The notes beneath the pieces were generated by a model. It saw only the letters and a list, made by a program, of their open reading frames with translations, was not told where the DNA came from and made no database searches. From Cinclus cinclus (taxonomy: Eukaryota > Chordata > Aves > Passeriformes > Cinclidae), in NCBI RefSeq assembly GCF_963662255.1, contig NC_085068.1, positions 4,650,001 through 4,714,000 of the forward strand: a stretch of DNA of 64,000 bases, read 5' to 3'. Made by a program: the position numbers and the translations under genes. How positions within the stretch are numbered: position 1 is the stretch's first letter; each line of letters opens with the position of its first letter. This document shows positions 11,569 through 23,324 of this stretch, in pieces.

Positions 11569-14500
11569 ATCCATGTGTTGTGTTGGTAACAGTGGCAGGG
11601 TCAATAAGCAAAGGGATGAACGTGGTACCAGGGGTGTGTTTCACCAAAAGCATAGGCTTGAGTAGTTCTGGGATGGGAAAATGCCCCATTGCCCATGGGG
11701 GCACACATGGGATGAAGAGCTGGACCAAGGGCAGTGAGGGACAGGTTTAATGAGTGTGTCCCTGCCCTCCCTCCCCACCTCGTGCTGTTCTGTAGGGCAG
11801 GAGCTGAGTCTGGTTCATGTGCAGCACTGAGGGGCTCAGTGATATTAAAGGAAAACTGATAATGCTTCCTGTGTTGAGTGCTTGGAGGCATCTCTCATTC
11901 CCCTGGCTGTCTTCTGTGCAGCATCCCTGTCCTCCCCCCCACCTCCTGTTAACAAAGCAATTACATGTGCAGAAGTGGGCTCACTCCCAGTAACGAGCCT
12001 CCCCAGGCTGGGGATGTGCCCTGGACAAAGCAGCTCTGAGTAGCAAAGACAATGTCTTAATATGAATTTTCAGTGATTTTAAGGTGAATTGCATTCACTG
12101 GTTTCTGATAGGCTTCAAAAGTTCTTGTTGTTTGATGCGTTGAAGGAGATCAGTCGCTATTTCGGAGCATTAATTTATACAATTCAGATCACACTTGTAG
12201 GGTTTTTTTGTTTCCTAGCGTTTCTTGTTTTACTAATTGCAATTGTTTCACGTCCTCTAATCTATTATACTTTTTAATAAGGCATATAATTCATTATTTA
12301 GGTGGTAGTGTTCTGATAATTAGATGGGTTATTTTTGTCAGTGCTGATTAGTTGGTAAGTACAGATTAATATTTGAAGACTTGATGTGGTCTCTTGCTAT
12401 TTGAGTTTCAAAGAGGTGATGTGGCACTTGTTTCGTGATATTCCCAACAACTTCATCCCTTCCAGCCTGAGGAAAGTGCCAACAAATTGTAAAGAGGCTT
12501 TGAAAGCCTTTGGATCTTGTTTACCCTTTGGAACTCATATTAGAAAAATGTCAGCAAGTGTTGGCTGGGGGTGAGACACTGAAAGTGCAGCTCCCTGAGC
12601 AGACAGCAGCACCGGGGGCCACTGGGGTTTGTACCCTAAATGATCCTTTGGGTGAACAAGTAATAATCCTGCACTTTTCAGGGCAGAGACCTGCTGTTTG
12701 CTGGATATGTCCTAGAAAAGCCTTGCCCCTGCACAAATAGAAAGCCTTGGCTTTTTTTTTTTTTTTTTTTTCTTTTTTTTGCCTGGAGTTAATTGCAGTG
12801 TGGGACAATGTGGCCTTTGTGTAACTGTCCCTGTGCTGGGGATGGTTTCTCCTCTCCCCACTCCTGCCTGCAGAGCTGGCACTGATTCTGGTCTCTCCCT
12901 CATACAGAAGCTGTTTGCAGGATTAAGGCTGTTTTAATTCAGTGAAGGGATGTGGTGGCTGAAGGGACAGAGTGGACACCTACCTGCAGGCCGTCAGGAG
13001 TTGGCAGTGGATGTCCTGGGGGTGAAGCATCTATCCCAGTATTCCCACTCCCCTGCAGACCAGACCGAGGGAGGCAGTGGGTGAGCTGCAATGGAATTAA
13101 GCAGGTGTTTGTGGAGCTGCAGCCTTCTGCCTTGTCCAAGATAGTATGAACCATGCTGCTGGGAGAGGTGATGTTATTGGAGCCAAGCCATCGCATTATT
13201 TGGTACCAGATCTCTGGGAAGAGGGAATAAACTAAATGATTTTTAGTCCCTTGGTCACCCCAACCAAGGAAACCACAGTGCTCTTCAGTGGCTCCTCCTT
13301 ACTGTAGACTCCTTCAACCCTCCCTGCTTTAGCAGATGGCTCCAAACATAAATAAGCCTCAGGGATGCCTGTCGCTGCCTGTGACCCTGGGGAAAGCAGA
13401 AACCACATCGGAAATGAGCAGGGATAAGGAGATTCCGAACATTTTTCTTGAGCAAATAAATGTAGCAGAGGGAATGTCAGGATAAGCTCTGTGCATTTAT
13501 CAGTACCATGAGCACACCTCGGGCAATCCCTTTGCACCACCCTGTGATGCCAGGGGGGTTCCTGCTCCTTGGTGGTTCAGGGTCACTTGTTAATGGATGA
13601 TCCCTGTATCCACAGAGGTGTTGTGGGGTTTGCATGCATTTCCAGAGCCCCTCTGGCTGTGGATGAGAGCTGAAGTCATGGAAATGTTCCCCTTCGAGCT
13701 ACTAGGGGTGAATTTGGCACTCACTGTGCCTTTCACATGGAGATCCAGCTATGAGCAATGGTGTGATGGTTGTATGGACTTGGTGGTGAGTTCACAGCCT
13801 ATTGGAAAAGCAGGGCAAGGGAAGGATTTACTGAAGTAGAAACAGAGGGGGGGGCATTGCTGAGAGCTTCCATACATCCCCTGGTTTCAAGTCTGTTGGG
13901 CTGTGGAGATAAATTAAGGGCTCAACAACTGCAAAATGGGGACAGCAGGGTCTGTCAGGAGGGCAGAGCTGAAGACTAATGGTGTCTCCATTGCCCCACT
14001 GCAGATCTGTCAGGCAGCCTGGGAATTCCAGCCTCAATTCACGTGGGCTGTGCTGCTGGAATTGGCACATCCTATGAAAAATGGTTTGTGTTTATGCAAG
14101 ACCTCTCTGCTGCTGGGGAGGGGGGTCAGAGTGTAAGTTGGTTGAGTGGCCGGATTGCCCTGGTGTGTTTGCCACAGGATAATGGAAAATTCCTGTGAGG
14201 AGCCGTGCTTGATCTAGGGCCAGAGGGAACAGGATGGAGTCTATTCCACCAGTGGAATGATTGAACACTATACTGTGCATCTTCCGGTGCCTGCTGCCAA
14301 TGCTTTTATAGGCTTGAGATTTTATTTTGGGGAAGAAGAGTATCCTAATGCAAGGCCAACCTGTGGCTGTGCCAGCTTCTTGCTGTGTGTCCTCTCACAC
14401 TGGGAGCCATTTCCCTGTACAGTTTTGGAGAGCCACGTGCAAAGAGTCCGTGACAGCCTCGTTTTCTGCTTCCCCAGGAGGATGAGAGGAATTTAGAGCA

Positions 14501-16622
14501 GCGGGGTCTCTGTGGTCCTGACACAGCACACCGAGCACGTGAGCTCTGCCAACGCACGAGAGCCTTTCAAGGGCTGCAGTAGCATTTACATCCTCCTGCT
14601 TTCCCTCAGTGGGTTTGGGTCCATCCTGTTGCATGAATATTACTAATTACCATCAGAATTTGTGGAGTTGAAGGGAATCTGAGAAAATTAGGATCTAGTA
14701 AAAGCATAAAAAGGAAGTTTTAATATCTCTTAGGACTTAGTGGCATCTTTGTGTTACAAACCCATTTGTGCCGCAAGGCTTTAGACTGAAGGATTCAACT
14801 TGCTGTTATTAGACTGTTATCACTAATAAAATGACTTTTCACTTTGATAGCCTTTCACTCCAGGATCTAAAAGTACTTTAAAAGTGCTAATAAATTAAGC
14901 TTCTTGATAGCTCTTGAGTGCAGCTCTTTGTACAGGCATTTGGTCCAAAACCTAGTGAAGTCAGTGGAAAGTTGTCTGTGTCATTAGCTCTGGCAAATCC
15001 CTTAATCTGTCTGTCCCTGCTTGTCCTGTCCTCAGCCAGAGCTGATGGCACAGACATCTTCTTGTGCCAGGAGCCTTCATCTTTTCCTCACTGGGTTTTT
15101 TTTCTTGTTTTTCTGCCTGGTTCCACTGCTGAGGATCATGTTGGGGTCGCAGTACTTGGAAGGTAAGGGAGGGGGACATAGAGATTTAGGATTACCTGAT
15201 GTGTTCTGACAACATCAGAGGTTTAGGAGCAGTCTCGGTTGGAAATAACATTCCGGAAGAGAAAGGCTGTTATCCCAGCAGCAATGTAGTGCAAAGCCCC
15301 TGCTCTGTGCTCTTCGTTTCTATTGTGGACCTGCTCAAGGAAGGATGGTTTCCTGCAGTGGGAAGATTTCCAGTCCAAGACCATCCAGTGGACTTCATTA
15401 ATTCACCCATTTTCAGTTTGTTGGAGGTTTGCCATTGGTTTAAACACTGGGGATTATGCTTTGGAGAAGACAGCTCCTTCTGCTGTGGGATGTAGCTGGG
15501 GACAGCAGCAGGGGAGGGCTGGGCTGTGAGGAGGAGTGGGAGTAATGCTGGTGGAAGCTCTTTTGATCCAGTTCATGGCTGTCAACAGAACTAGCAGGGG
15601 AATTCTTCTTATTGCTGTACTAAAGAAGATAAAAGCAGTTCTGCCCCTGGCACAGCCATAGACACAAGACACTGTGAACATCTTGACTCCCTTTCCTCTT
15701 CCAGACGTGTGATGGGTCGTGTAATGCCCTTATGTCTGATCAGCCATAACAATCTGTATTTTATGGATTTTCACTCCTTGTCACCCTGTTGCAATCTCCC
15801 CTCTCCCCTACCTTTCATTAATTGTCTCTCAAAACTATCTTGTCACTGCTCTGATGATGTTTTTCAGTGGATAAGCCTGTTAGAAATAATCTGGTTTGCT
15901 GAATTTCCTTTCTGCTGGGCAATCTTCTTAATAGCTACTTCAGAGCATTTCATCCTGTTTGGTTTAAGGATGTGGTTTCAGATAAATATTCTGTTTCTCC
16001 ATGGTTCTTCTGCTGATTAAGGTCTGTTCTTTCTCCTAAAATGCTCCTGAGCAGGAAGAGTTTCATGGAGACTTAGTGTGTGTTTGGTACTTCTAAGCAA
16101 ACTGTGTTGGCCAAAATGGTCAAAATTCACTATTGATTTTGGATGTGTCAACTTGGACAGTCAGGGGCCAAAACAAAGGGAAGAAGAAAGATGAGGGAGA
16201 GAAAAAAGTTTTAATCCTTAAATGTGCTATTGCTTGTACAACAAGGTATGTGATTGTTAGGGTTTCTCCTGGGACAGCCCAGACAGGATAAGAAGGTGGT
16301 CAAAAGGCACATGCATCCTCTGTTTATCCATTCCCTACCTATGCAATAATTAATAGCATCATTTAATCTCTTTCAGAATTTTGTGAAACTTCAAATATTT
16401 GCAATTGCTGCTCCTTTTGGAAAAGCTCATTTTCAGCACTTCTAAAAACAAACCCTTTTCACAGGTGCTTCAAGAATGCTTTTTCTTTTCCCTGTCCAAA
16501 TCAGCTCTGGATGGAGGGTCAGGAGATTACAGTTCTTTTCCCAGAGTTGCCAGCAAGCTGTTGAATGATCTTCAGCAATTCATTTGATCTTTCCGTGCCT
16601 CATTCTCACAAATAAGGATGCT
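11569..16622. other. Non-coding stretch with one T tract and AT-rich conserved-looking blocks
   Basis: It contains the T tract at 12752-12780. AT-rich segments with many TAAT or ATTA homeodomain-type cores lie at about 12070-12375 and 14690-14910. They are little affected by repeats and could be conserved non-coding elements, but without an alignment this is a guess. No coding exon was recognised. Confidence 0.5.
12752..12780. repeat. Poly(T) tract interrupted by one C
   Basis: Twenty T, one C and eight T on the plus strand. It is a mononucleotide microsatellite of the same polarity as the other long runs in the window. Confidence 0.88.
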
Positions 16623-16678
16623 GGTAATAACTTTCTATTGTTAAAGCTTTGGTAATAACTTCCCATTGTTAAAGCTCT
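16623..16678. repeat. 28-base tandem duplication (two copies)
   Basis: The unit starting GGTAATAACTT occurs twice head to tail at 16623-16650 and 16651-16678, with about three mismatches. It is a small local duplication. It has no coding meaning that I can see. Confidence 0.85.
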
Positions 16679-19600
16679 TAAAACTCTCGTATGGAAAATG
16701 CTATATGGGGACACAGAGTAATTATTGTCATAATTTGCAAGCGAAGGTGATGGAAATAAAAGTTTTTGCAGTAGAGGACCTTGGTTCTTGTTGAAGGGAA
16801 TTATTAGAATAATTTTGGCTGGAATGACCAATAAAATGTGAATTAGGCAACTGCCTTTATTGATTTAATAGTTGAGCTGGGGGGGGCGGGGAGTGTGTGA
16901 GTTTCCATTAGAGACATCCTGGGAATAAAGGAAAGCTTGTGCTGACTCCAGCTGAATTTGGTCTTGTCTACCATCTAAACAGTGTATGAGTTCCTTATAC
17001 ATGATGGCACTATGTCATTCTGGCCATTATTAATGAAAACATATCAAACACAACTCCAACAACAACATCCCAACACCAAAACCCCAGCAAACAAACCCAA
17101 ACCCAGGGATGTTTCTCCTACCACTGCTCCTCTGTGGTCTGTGGCTGCCCAGATGACCTCGTGTGTGATGGCACCTTGTAGTAGAGGCAAGTGCAACACT
17201 GACTGGGAATGTCCCTGTGGTATCCAGATCCAGCAGTTAGAGGTGCATTAGGATAATGAAGATGTAGGTAAGTTTGCTCTATAAATTTCTGAACTCCTTG
17301 CTCCCCACCCTGTCTGTCTCTCATTGCCTCTAATTTTTACAGCTTGCTAAAACTAGGTCTTGGAGAAGACTTGGAGCTGTTGAGATAGAGACAAAGCAGG
17401 ACTGTAAATCACTTGACAGCTTATTTCCTTATAGTAAATATCCCACTCTTACAACTTTATGTTTAGGTTAAAGAAGGAACAAAATGTAGCAAGAACTTGG
17501 TTTGGTTATTGTGTGTTTCTTTTTCTTTTAATAAATAACAGAAGAAGATATGAGTGGCACAAATCTTACCGGAAAGGGCTGAATTGGCATAAGTTTTTAT
17601 CTTTTAAAAATGTCAGAGCTGGGTGTTTTGGGTGCTGGTGTGGGGGTTTGGGTTGGGTTTGAAAGGCTGTGCATGGCTCTGTGTGAGAAGCAGCGATGCC
17701 ACACTGAGTGCCACAACCACAACTGTGTCACCTGGTGGAGGATGTGCCTCATCTGGTGTCTGCCAAGTGCTTTTACCTTTTGTTGCCACTGCCAGTGTGC
17801 TCTGCAGCCTTTTCAGTCATATTCCTGTAGCCAGTGGGAACTTGGCCAGTAATTCCAGTCAGGATAGGATCAAGAACCTCAATGGTTATTTCCTGTCCTT
17901 ATACACACAAGGCTTTCTCGAGCTCTCTGCAAATGCCCCCTTGATCTGAGGTGTTCTCATTAGGCAGGTCAGAGCCTTATTCAGTGTCCAGGTTGGTTCT
18001 TATTTGCTTTGTGCTCTGGCTGGGGATGAGAAAACTACAGCCACAGCTGGGGCTGCATTTTTGGAAGGCATGGGCAGCTGTTTCACAAGGCCTACATTTC
18101 TACCCTAGTCCTCTGCAAAAGCCATGTTTCAGAGGGATCTGGTGGAGGTTATCCCTATTTTGATGTGTGCTGAAATTCCCCTAGCACTGCACTCTGTTCT
18201 CTTCTCCATCGCCACCGCCTCAAAGGGCCAGGCAAGCACAGATTGTGCCAAAGCTCCACAGTGCAAATACAAGTCACGGGATCAAGGCTGTAATAACAGA
18301 CTGCATCTACTGCTGTGGCAAGATGTGTGAAATTAGAGCCTTGTCTTACTGGATGCAGCTCTGGGTTATCAGATCCATTATCCAAAGGTTGTTCTCGTGG
18401 ATCACAGCAAATATTTTGGTGGTGTTATGCACGGCTGGGTATTAGCAATGTTTAACGGCAGCTTGGGAGGGATGAGTCCTGACAAGACCGTGGACAATGC
18501 TCTTCTTTCACCTGAGCTGCTGTTTCCCAACCTTAACACCTTTGCACGAAAAAATGCTCTGTGACAGCCAAGGGTTAGAACGTTGCCTTAGAGTTGTTCC
18601 ATCTATGTGGCGCAACAACAAGAAAAAGGAGTTATCATTGTCCCAGGAGGCAAAGAACAAATTTAGGTCCTGGTCTTGCATATGCTTATCCAGCTAATTA
18701 GCTTTACTCAATGGAGCCCATTCAGCCTGTAGCACTTGTCCTTCATCTGTTCAGGATCGTGTGTGTGAATGCTCATTGAAACACGAGGTCAGTCGTGGTA
18801 TTGTTGCACGTACATTAATGCTTATGTTCTTGCTGGAAGCCAGGAACAGTCTCTCCATTGTAAAAACCTTTTTTAAAAATATGTATGTAAGTATAATGCA
18901 GCTGTGAAATGATGGGCTCAGGTAAATTTATTCTTTTTAATTCCTGGGTCTGAAATTGCTGAGCTTGGATGTTTAAACAGGAAACAATATTTGTCATTGC
19001 TTGGGTTGATGTGGCTCCAGATTCAGGTGTTGTGCCAGTTCCAGGACTTTGAGTAAAGGACACATAATGAGTGATTAACTGATTGTTGTCGGGTGGTTGT
19101 GTATCAGGACCTTTCTGTCTTAGCAATTAATCTGCTTGTTGATGTACACTCAACCAGCTCTTGCTGGATTCTCTTGTCATTTCAGTCACTTGGCAGCAAA
19201 AATTGCAATAAGACTTGTATCACATCTTGAACTGGATTTTTGCTGATGCTGTTTAAGGATATAGGAGCACATAAAAATGAGTAAATCTTGTATTCAGTGG
19301 GAGAAAATGAATGCTGAGTGTGCCGAGCCGGGGTCAGTGCACCAGCTGCTTTTAGTTTGCTTCTAGATTAAAACTAACTTGTGATAGCGACAACTGAGCT
19401 TAAAAACCAGAATTTACATAATGATTCTGTGTTAATGATATTAAACATAATGGCACTAACAACAGCCTGTTAAAGGCAAATCCACAGAGATTTCTTTTTC
19501 CATTTGACCTTGAGTGCTGATGTTGGACTGGCTCAGCATCGCATTTTTTCCCCCATGTTAGAACTTGAAAGGTTCTTTAATACTCAGCTCAATGTTCCTG

Positions 19601-22191
19601 TTTTGCTTTTTAAATTCCTTATTATTTCCCATGGCTGCCTTGCAAACTGATACCCCGTGCCAGGTCATTTCCAGGACTTGGACCTGAATTAGATTCGGTA
19701 GCTGGAAGGCGCTGGGCCTCAGAAATGTTTGTACATGATTCAGTTCCTGGAGGACAAAGACTTATCCTTGGCCGTGGAGCATCCTACACTCCTTGTGCTT
19801 CCAGGCACTGTGAGAAGAGAATTGTGGAGGCAGGCTGTTCCCAGGATAGTCCTGCTTAAAATTTCCCGCCTGCATGGCTAATTTTGAATTTTGTTTCCTT
19901 TCCCAGCCAGTTTCTCTCTCTGAATCTTTATCAGATGCTAATTAGCATTTGTTCACACCCAGCCCCAGGATATTTATTAAGGTTAAGGTTTTGGGGAAAG
20001 CTTTGCTTCTGGCACTGTTGCAATGAAATCTTCCATAACCTCTTCACTCAGCTTCCAACCTCAGCTCCACTCCTTGTGTCCAGTCACCCTGAATTTTTGA
20101 ATTTCAGCCTTGCTTAGCTCAGCGTCTTGTGACGAGTAAGACTTCAGGATCAATAGGGCTATGGCAGGATCTGCAGCACTGGCAGAACTTCCAGCTGGAG
20201 ATGCTGCCGGTCCTGCAGAGCCCAGGGAGTCACCAGTGGTGGTTGCAGACCAATTTCATCCTATAGTTTGAAACTCCACCCTAAGCTGCTGCCTGCAGGG
20301 TCCATTCTGTGTGTTACCCAAGTCAGCAGATGCTAACAGGCACTTACTGGCTGTTGCTCCCCAACTATTTCTTATTTACATGCCTGGAATTCCTGCTTTC
20401 AGTTCAGCAGCAATAAATGAGCCATTTGCATAATGAGTGGTTTTAAAATCTGCATCCCTGCAGTGGCTTGAGCCTTGCCCTTCAGAAGGGCTTGTTTGCT
20501 GGGAGAAGATGGCATAATTAAAAAAGCTAAATTCCTCTGGGAAATGGATGTTTGGATTGGAAATAGGTTATTTTTCAGCTAATTCCTTTTGTGGTTGCAT
20601 AGTTTGAAGCAAGGAGAGAAAAGGCAGCATATTGCCCTGTGATACTGGAGCAGTTGGGTGGTGTGCTCAGGGACAGGTGAATGTGAAAGAGGTGGGTGGG
20701 AAGGAGATTTGGGCTAAAAAAGGTGCAAGCAGTGCACCTGCAGAATAGTGGGGGAACACCAGGAGCCCATGTACTGTATTGGGTCTCCTTGGCAACTTTT
20801 TCAACTGGTTTGCTGGTGTCCAGGAGCACAATAATGCACTCATCCTCAGTGCTTGCTCTAAAATAATCCAGATGAGATGTGAGCTCTCCTGTGTCCCTGT
20901 GGATCCTTTTGGGATGGCCCCACTTGAGACCACAAGGTCACCAAGTATCCAAGACCTCCGTGCCCTCCACCTGAAACTGGGGCATCTCCCAAACACAGTG
21001 AGGTACTTCACTCCTCCCCTTCACGTGGGATTATGGAGCAGGAAATGGGATTAGAGAACCCACCACCCCCAAAGAAGCAGGAGCCCTTGGGCACAATGAG
21101 TTTTCTGCTGTGTTAGTGCTGCCAGGAAGCCCTGCAGCTTGGTGGGTGATGGGTTTCCTAGTAATTCCTAATAAATACAAACCAGGAGGATGAATAATGC
21201 ACAGCAATAACTCCTCCAAACATTAGTATCCCACTCCTGGTGATAAAATGTTGCTCTCTTTCAAGTCCCTTAAAATGCTTTGCATGTTTCCAGGACTCTT
21301 GTAGAAAAAATTCTGCAAGGCATTAGTTTCTGTTTGTTTTCCTTTAAACTACTTTCAAATTCCTATTTGCTGAGTTTGCTGAGCACATAGCGAGCTTCAT
21401 GGGAGGAAGAGAAGATGAGTGGAGCCGAGTCCTTAATGGAAAATAAATGTGAATCAAAATCCAGCTGAAACCCTGTAATCTCTGCCCCACACAAGAAAGC
21501 TCCACTTCAAGGAATAAAAGTCGGAAAAAATAGGTTGGATTTAATTGCTTTGGATGCTGTGGTACAGCAGAAGTGTGAGAAGGCGATAAAAGCTGCAATT
21601 TAAAGCTCGGCAGCTGCGGGTTGGAAACGCTGGAGCTGGTGTGCAGGGAGATGGATACTTTATCCCTGGCACATCTCTGCTGAGTTAAGATAAATGTTGA
21701 GCTATTAAGTTCCTGAGAGCATTAAGAGGCTGGGAGAAGGTCACGTACTGCTTCCTCTGTTTTGGCTTTGCCTCGGCGCTGCGTCGCTTCCTTTGCTGAG
21801 CTGTAAGGAGGATTCCTTTCACCTCTGAGATTCTCTCAAATGAGCCCCCCAAATCTGAAGGGGAGCTCAGGCAGCCCAGATCAGGGCTCAGGGGGTTGCT
21901 TCCCCCCATAAAAGCTCACAAAATCCTGGCTGGAGCCAGCTGTGCCATGTGGGTAAAATTGGGGTAACAGCTGGGATGTGTCTGTCCTTGGCAGGATGCT
22001 TTTGAAGGGTTTTAAAACTCCTGTTCACTTTCTCTAAACAACTCCTGGTAGAGTCATGATGGTCAGTGTGGTCCAGCCAGCTGGAAACAGAGTGTCAAGT
22101 GCCAACAGCATCCAAAAAACCTTTGGGAATCCCCATTTCCTAGCTGTCTTGTCCCCTGAGGTGGAAAGAGGCATAACAGTGGGGAAGTAGA
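16679..22191. other. Non-coding stretch, nothing assigned
   Basis: It contains an A/C-rich, G-poor tract at about 17036-17105 and a G-rich tract at 17621-17657. Repeat-free, conserved-looking sequence lies at about 18270-18440 and 19350-19490. No coding exon was recognised. A modest CpG-richer patch near 21740-21800 is too small to call an island. Confidence 0.5.
17621..17657 (+). other. G-rich tract matching the G-quadruplex pattern
   Basis: Five runs of three or more G occur within 37 bases, including GGGTTTGGGTTGGG-like spacing after a run of five G. The pattern resembles telomere-type spacing but is not a TTAGGG array. Whether it folds is untested. Confidence 0.5.
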
Positions 22192-22480
22192 ACAAGAGGA
22201 AATGACAGGATTAGAGGAAATGGCCTCAAGATGTACCAGGGACGTTTAGGCTTATTTAGAAATTATGAAAAATTTCTTCATCAAAAGGGTTGTTCAGCCC
22301 TGGCACAGCTTCCCAGGGTAGTGGTGGAGTCACCATCCCTGGAGGGAACTAAGAGACATGTACATGTGGCACTTAGGCACAGGGGCTAGTGGTGACCTTG
22401 GCAGTGCTGGGTTCATGGTTGGACTTGAGGATTTTGGAGGGCTTTTCCAACTAAAATGGTTCTGTGACTCTAAGATTCCA
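22192..22480 (+). mobile_element. CR1-type LINE fragment (3' end)
   Basis: In sense orientation it shows the CR1 landmarks in order: 'aggaaatggcctcaag', 'aatttcttcatcaaaagggttgttcagccctgg', 'cccagggtagtggtggagtcaccatccctgg', 'tggcacttagg', 'gttggacttgaggattttggagggcttttccaac'. It ends in a degraded TTCTGTGACTC. It is 5'-truncated and non-coding. Confidence 0.9.
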
Positions 22481-23261
22481 TGGAAAATGCATACAGGCGA
22501 AAAGCTGTGCTCTGTCTTCCTGCTCAAATCCTGATTTATCTGTCCTTGGGAGGTTGGGCCAGATAAAAGACTGAAGTGAGGGAGGACAGAGGAGGGGAAG
22601 AAGATGAATCTCCTGCATTCGTTATTCTGTATGCAAAGAACATCAAAAGCACTAATGGAAAAGCCTTTTTATATTTTTCATCAAAGCAGTGGTTCAGATT
22701 TGGCAGGCTGAGTTTGGATCAGTGAAATATTTATGAATGGAGCAGTTGTGGGGCACTGCTTTAGGAGGACAGTGAGCAGTACCCCCCTCTCTCCTTCCCT
22801 CCCTCTTCCCTAAATATGTTTTTCCACTTGGTCCTTTTTCTCCCCCTTTGCTTTGGCTGTATTGCTCCTATTAGAGGAACCTGTAGATGAGTCAGGACTG
22901 AGTTTGCACACTGCAGGTAGTAAGATGTGTTTGTTTTTTGCTTCACTGAAGTCAAGAGAAAAGAGGGAAAAGGGATAAACCAAACCTCAGGGGTGGATGG
23001 GGAACAGCAAAAGAGGTTGTTCCCTGATTTCTCTCTGCTGCTGCTTCCATGTTAAACCTGAAAACCTTTTGAGTTATTTCTAATAATTCATCATGGTTTG
23101 TTTTTGTTTTGTTTTTTTTTCCTGCTATGAAAATCAATTGCATTGACCCAAATGAGTTTTACCTTTTATTCTTCCCTACTAATTGCATCCATCCACATGT
23201 AGGGAGCATGAAATTATTTATGAAGGTGTTTTAATCCCAGTTTATTAATTCCTAATCTAGA

Positions 23262-23324
<63 letters not shown>

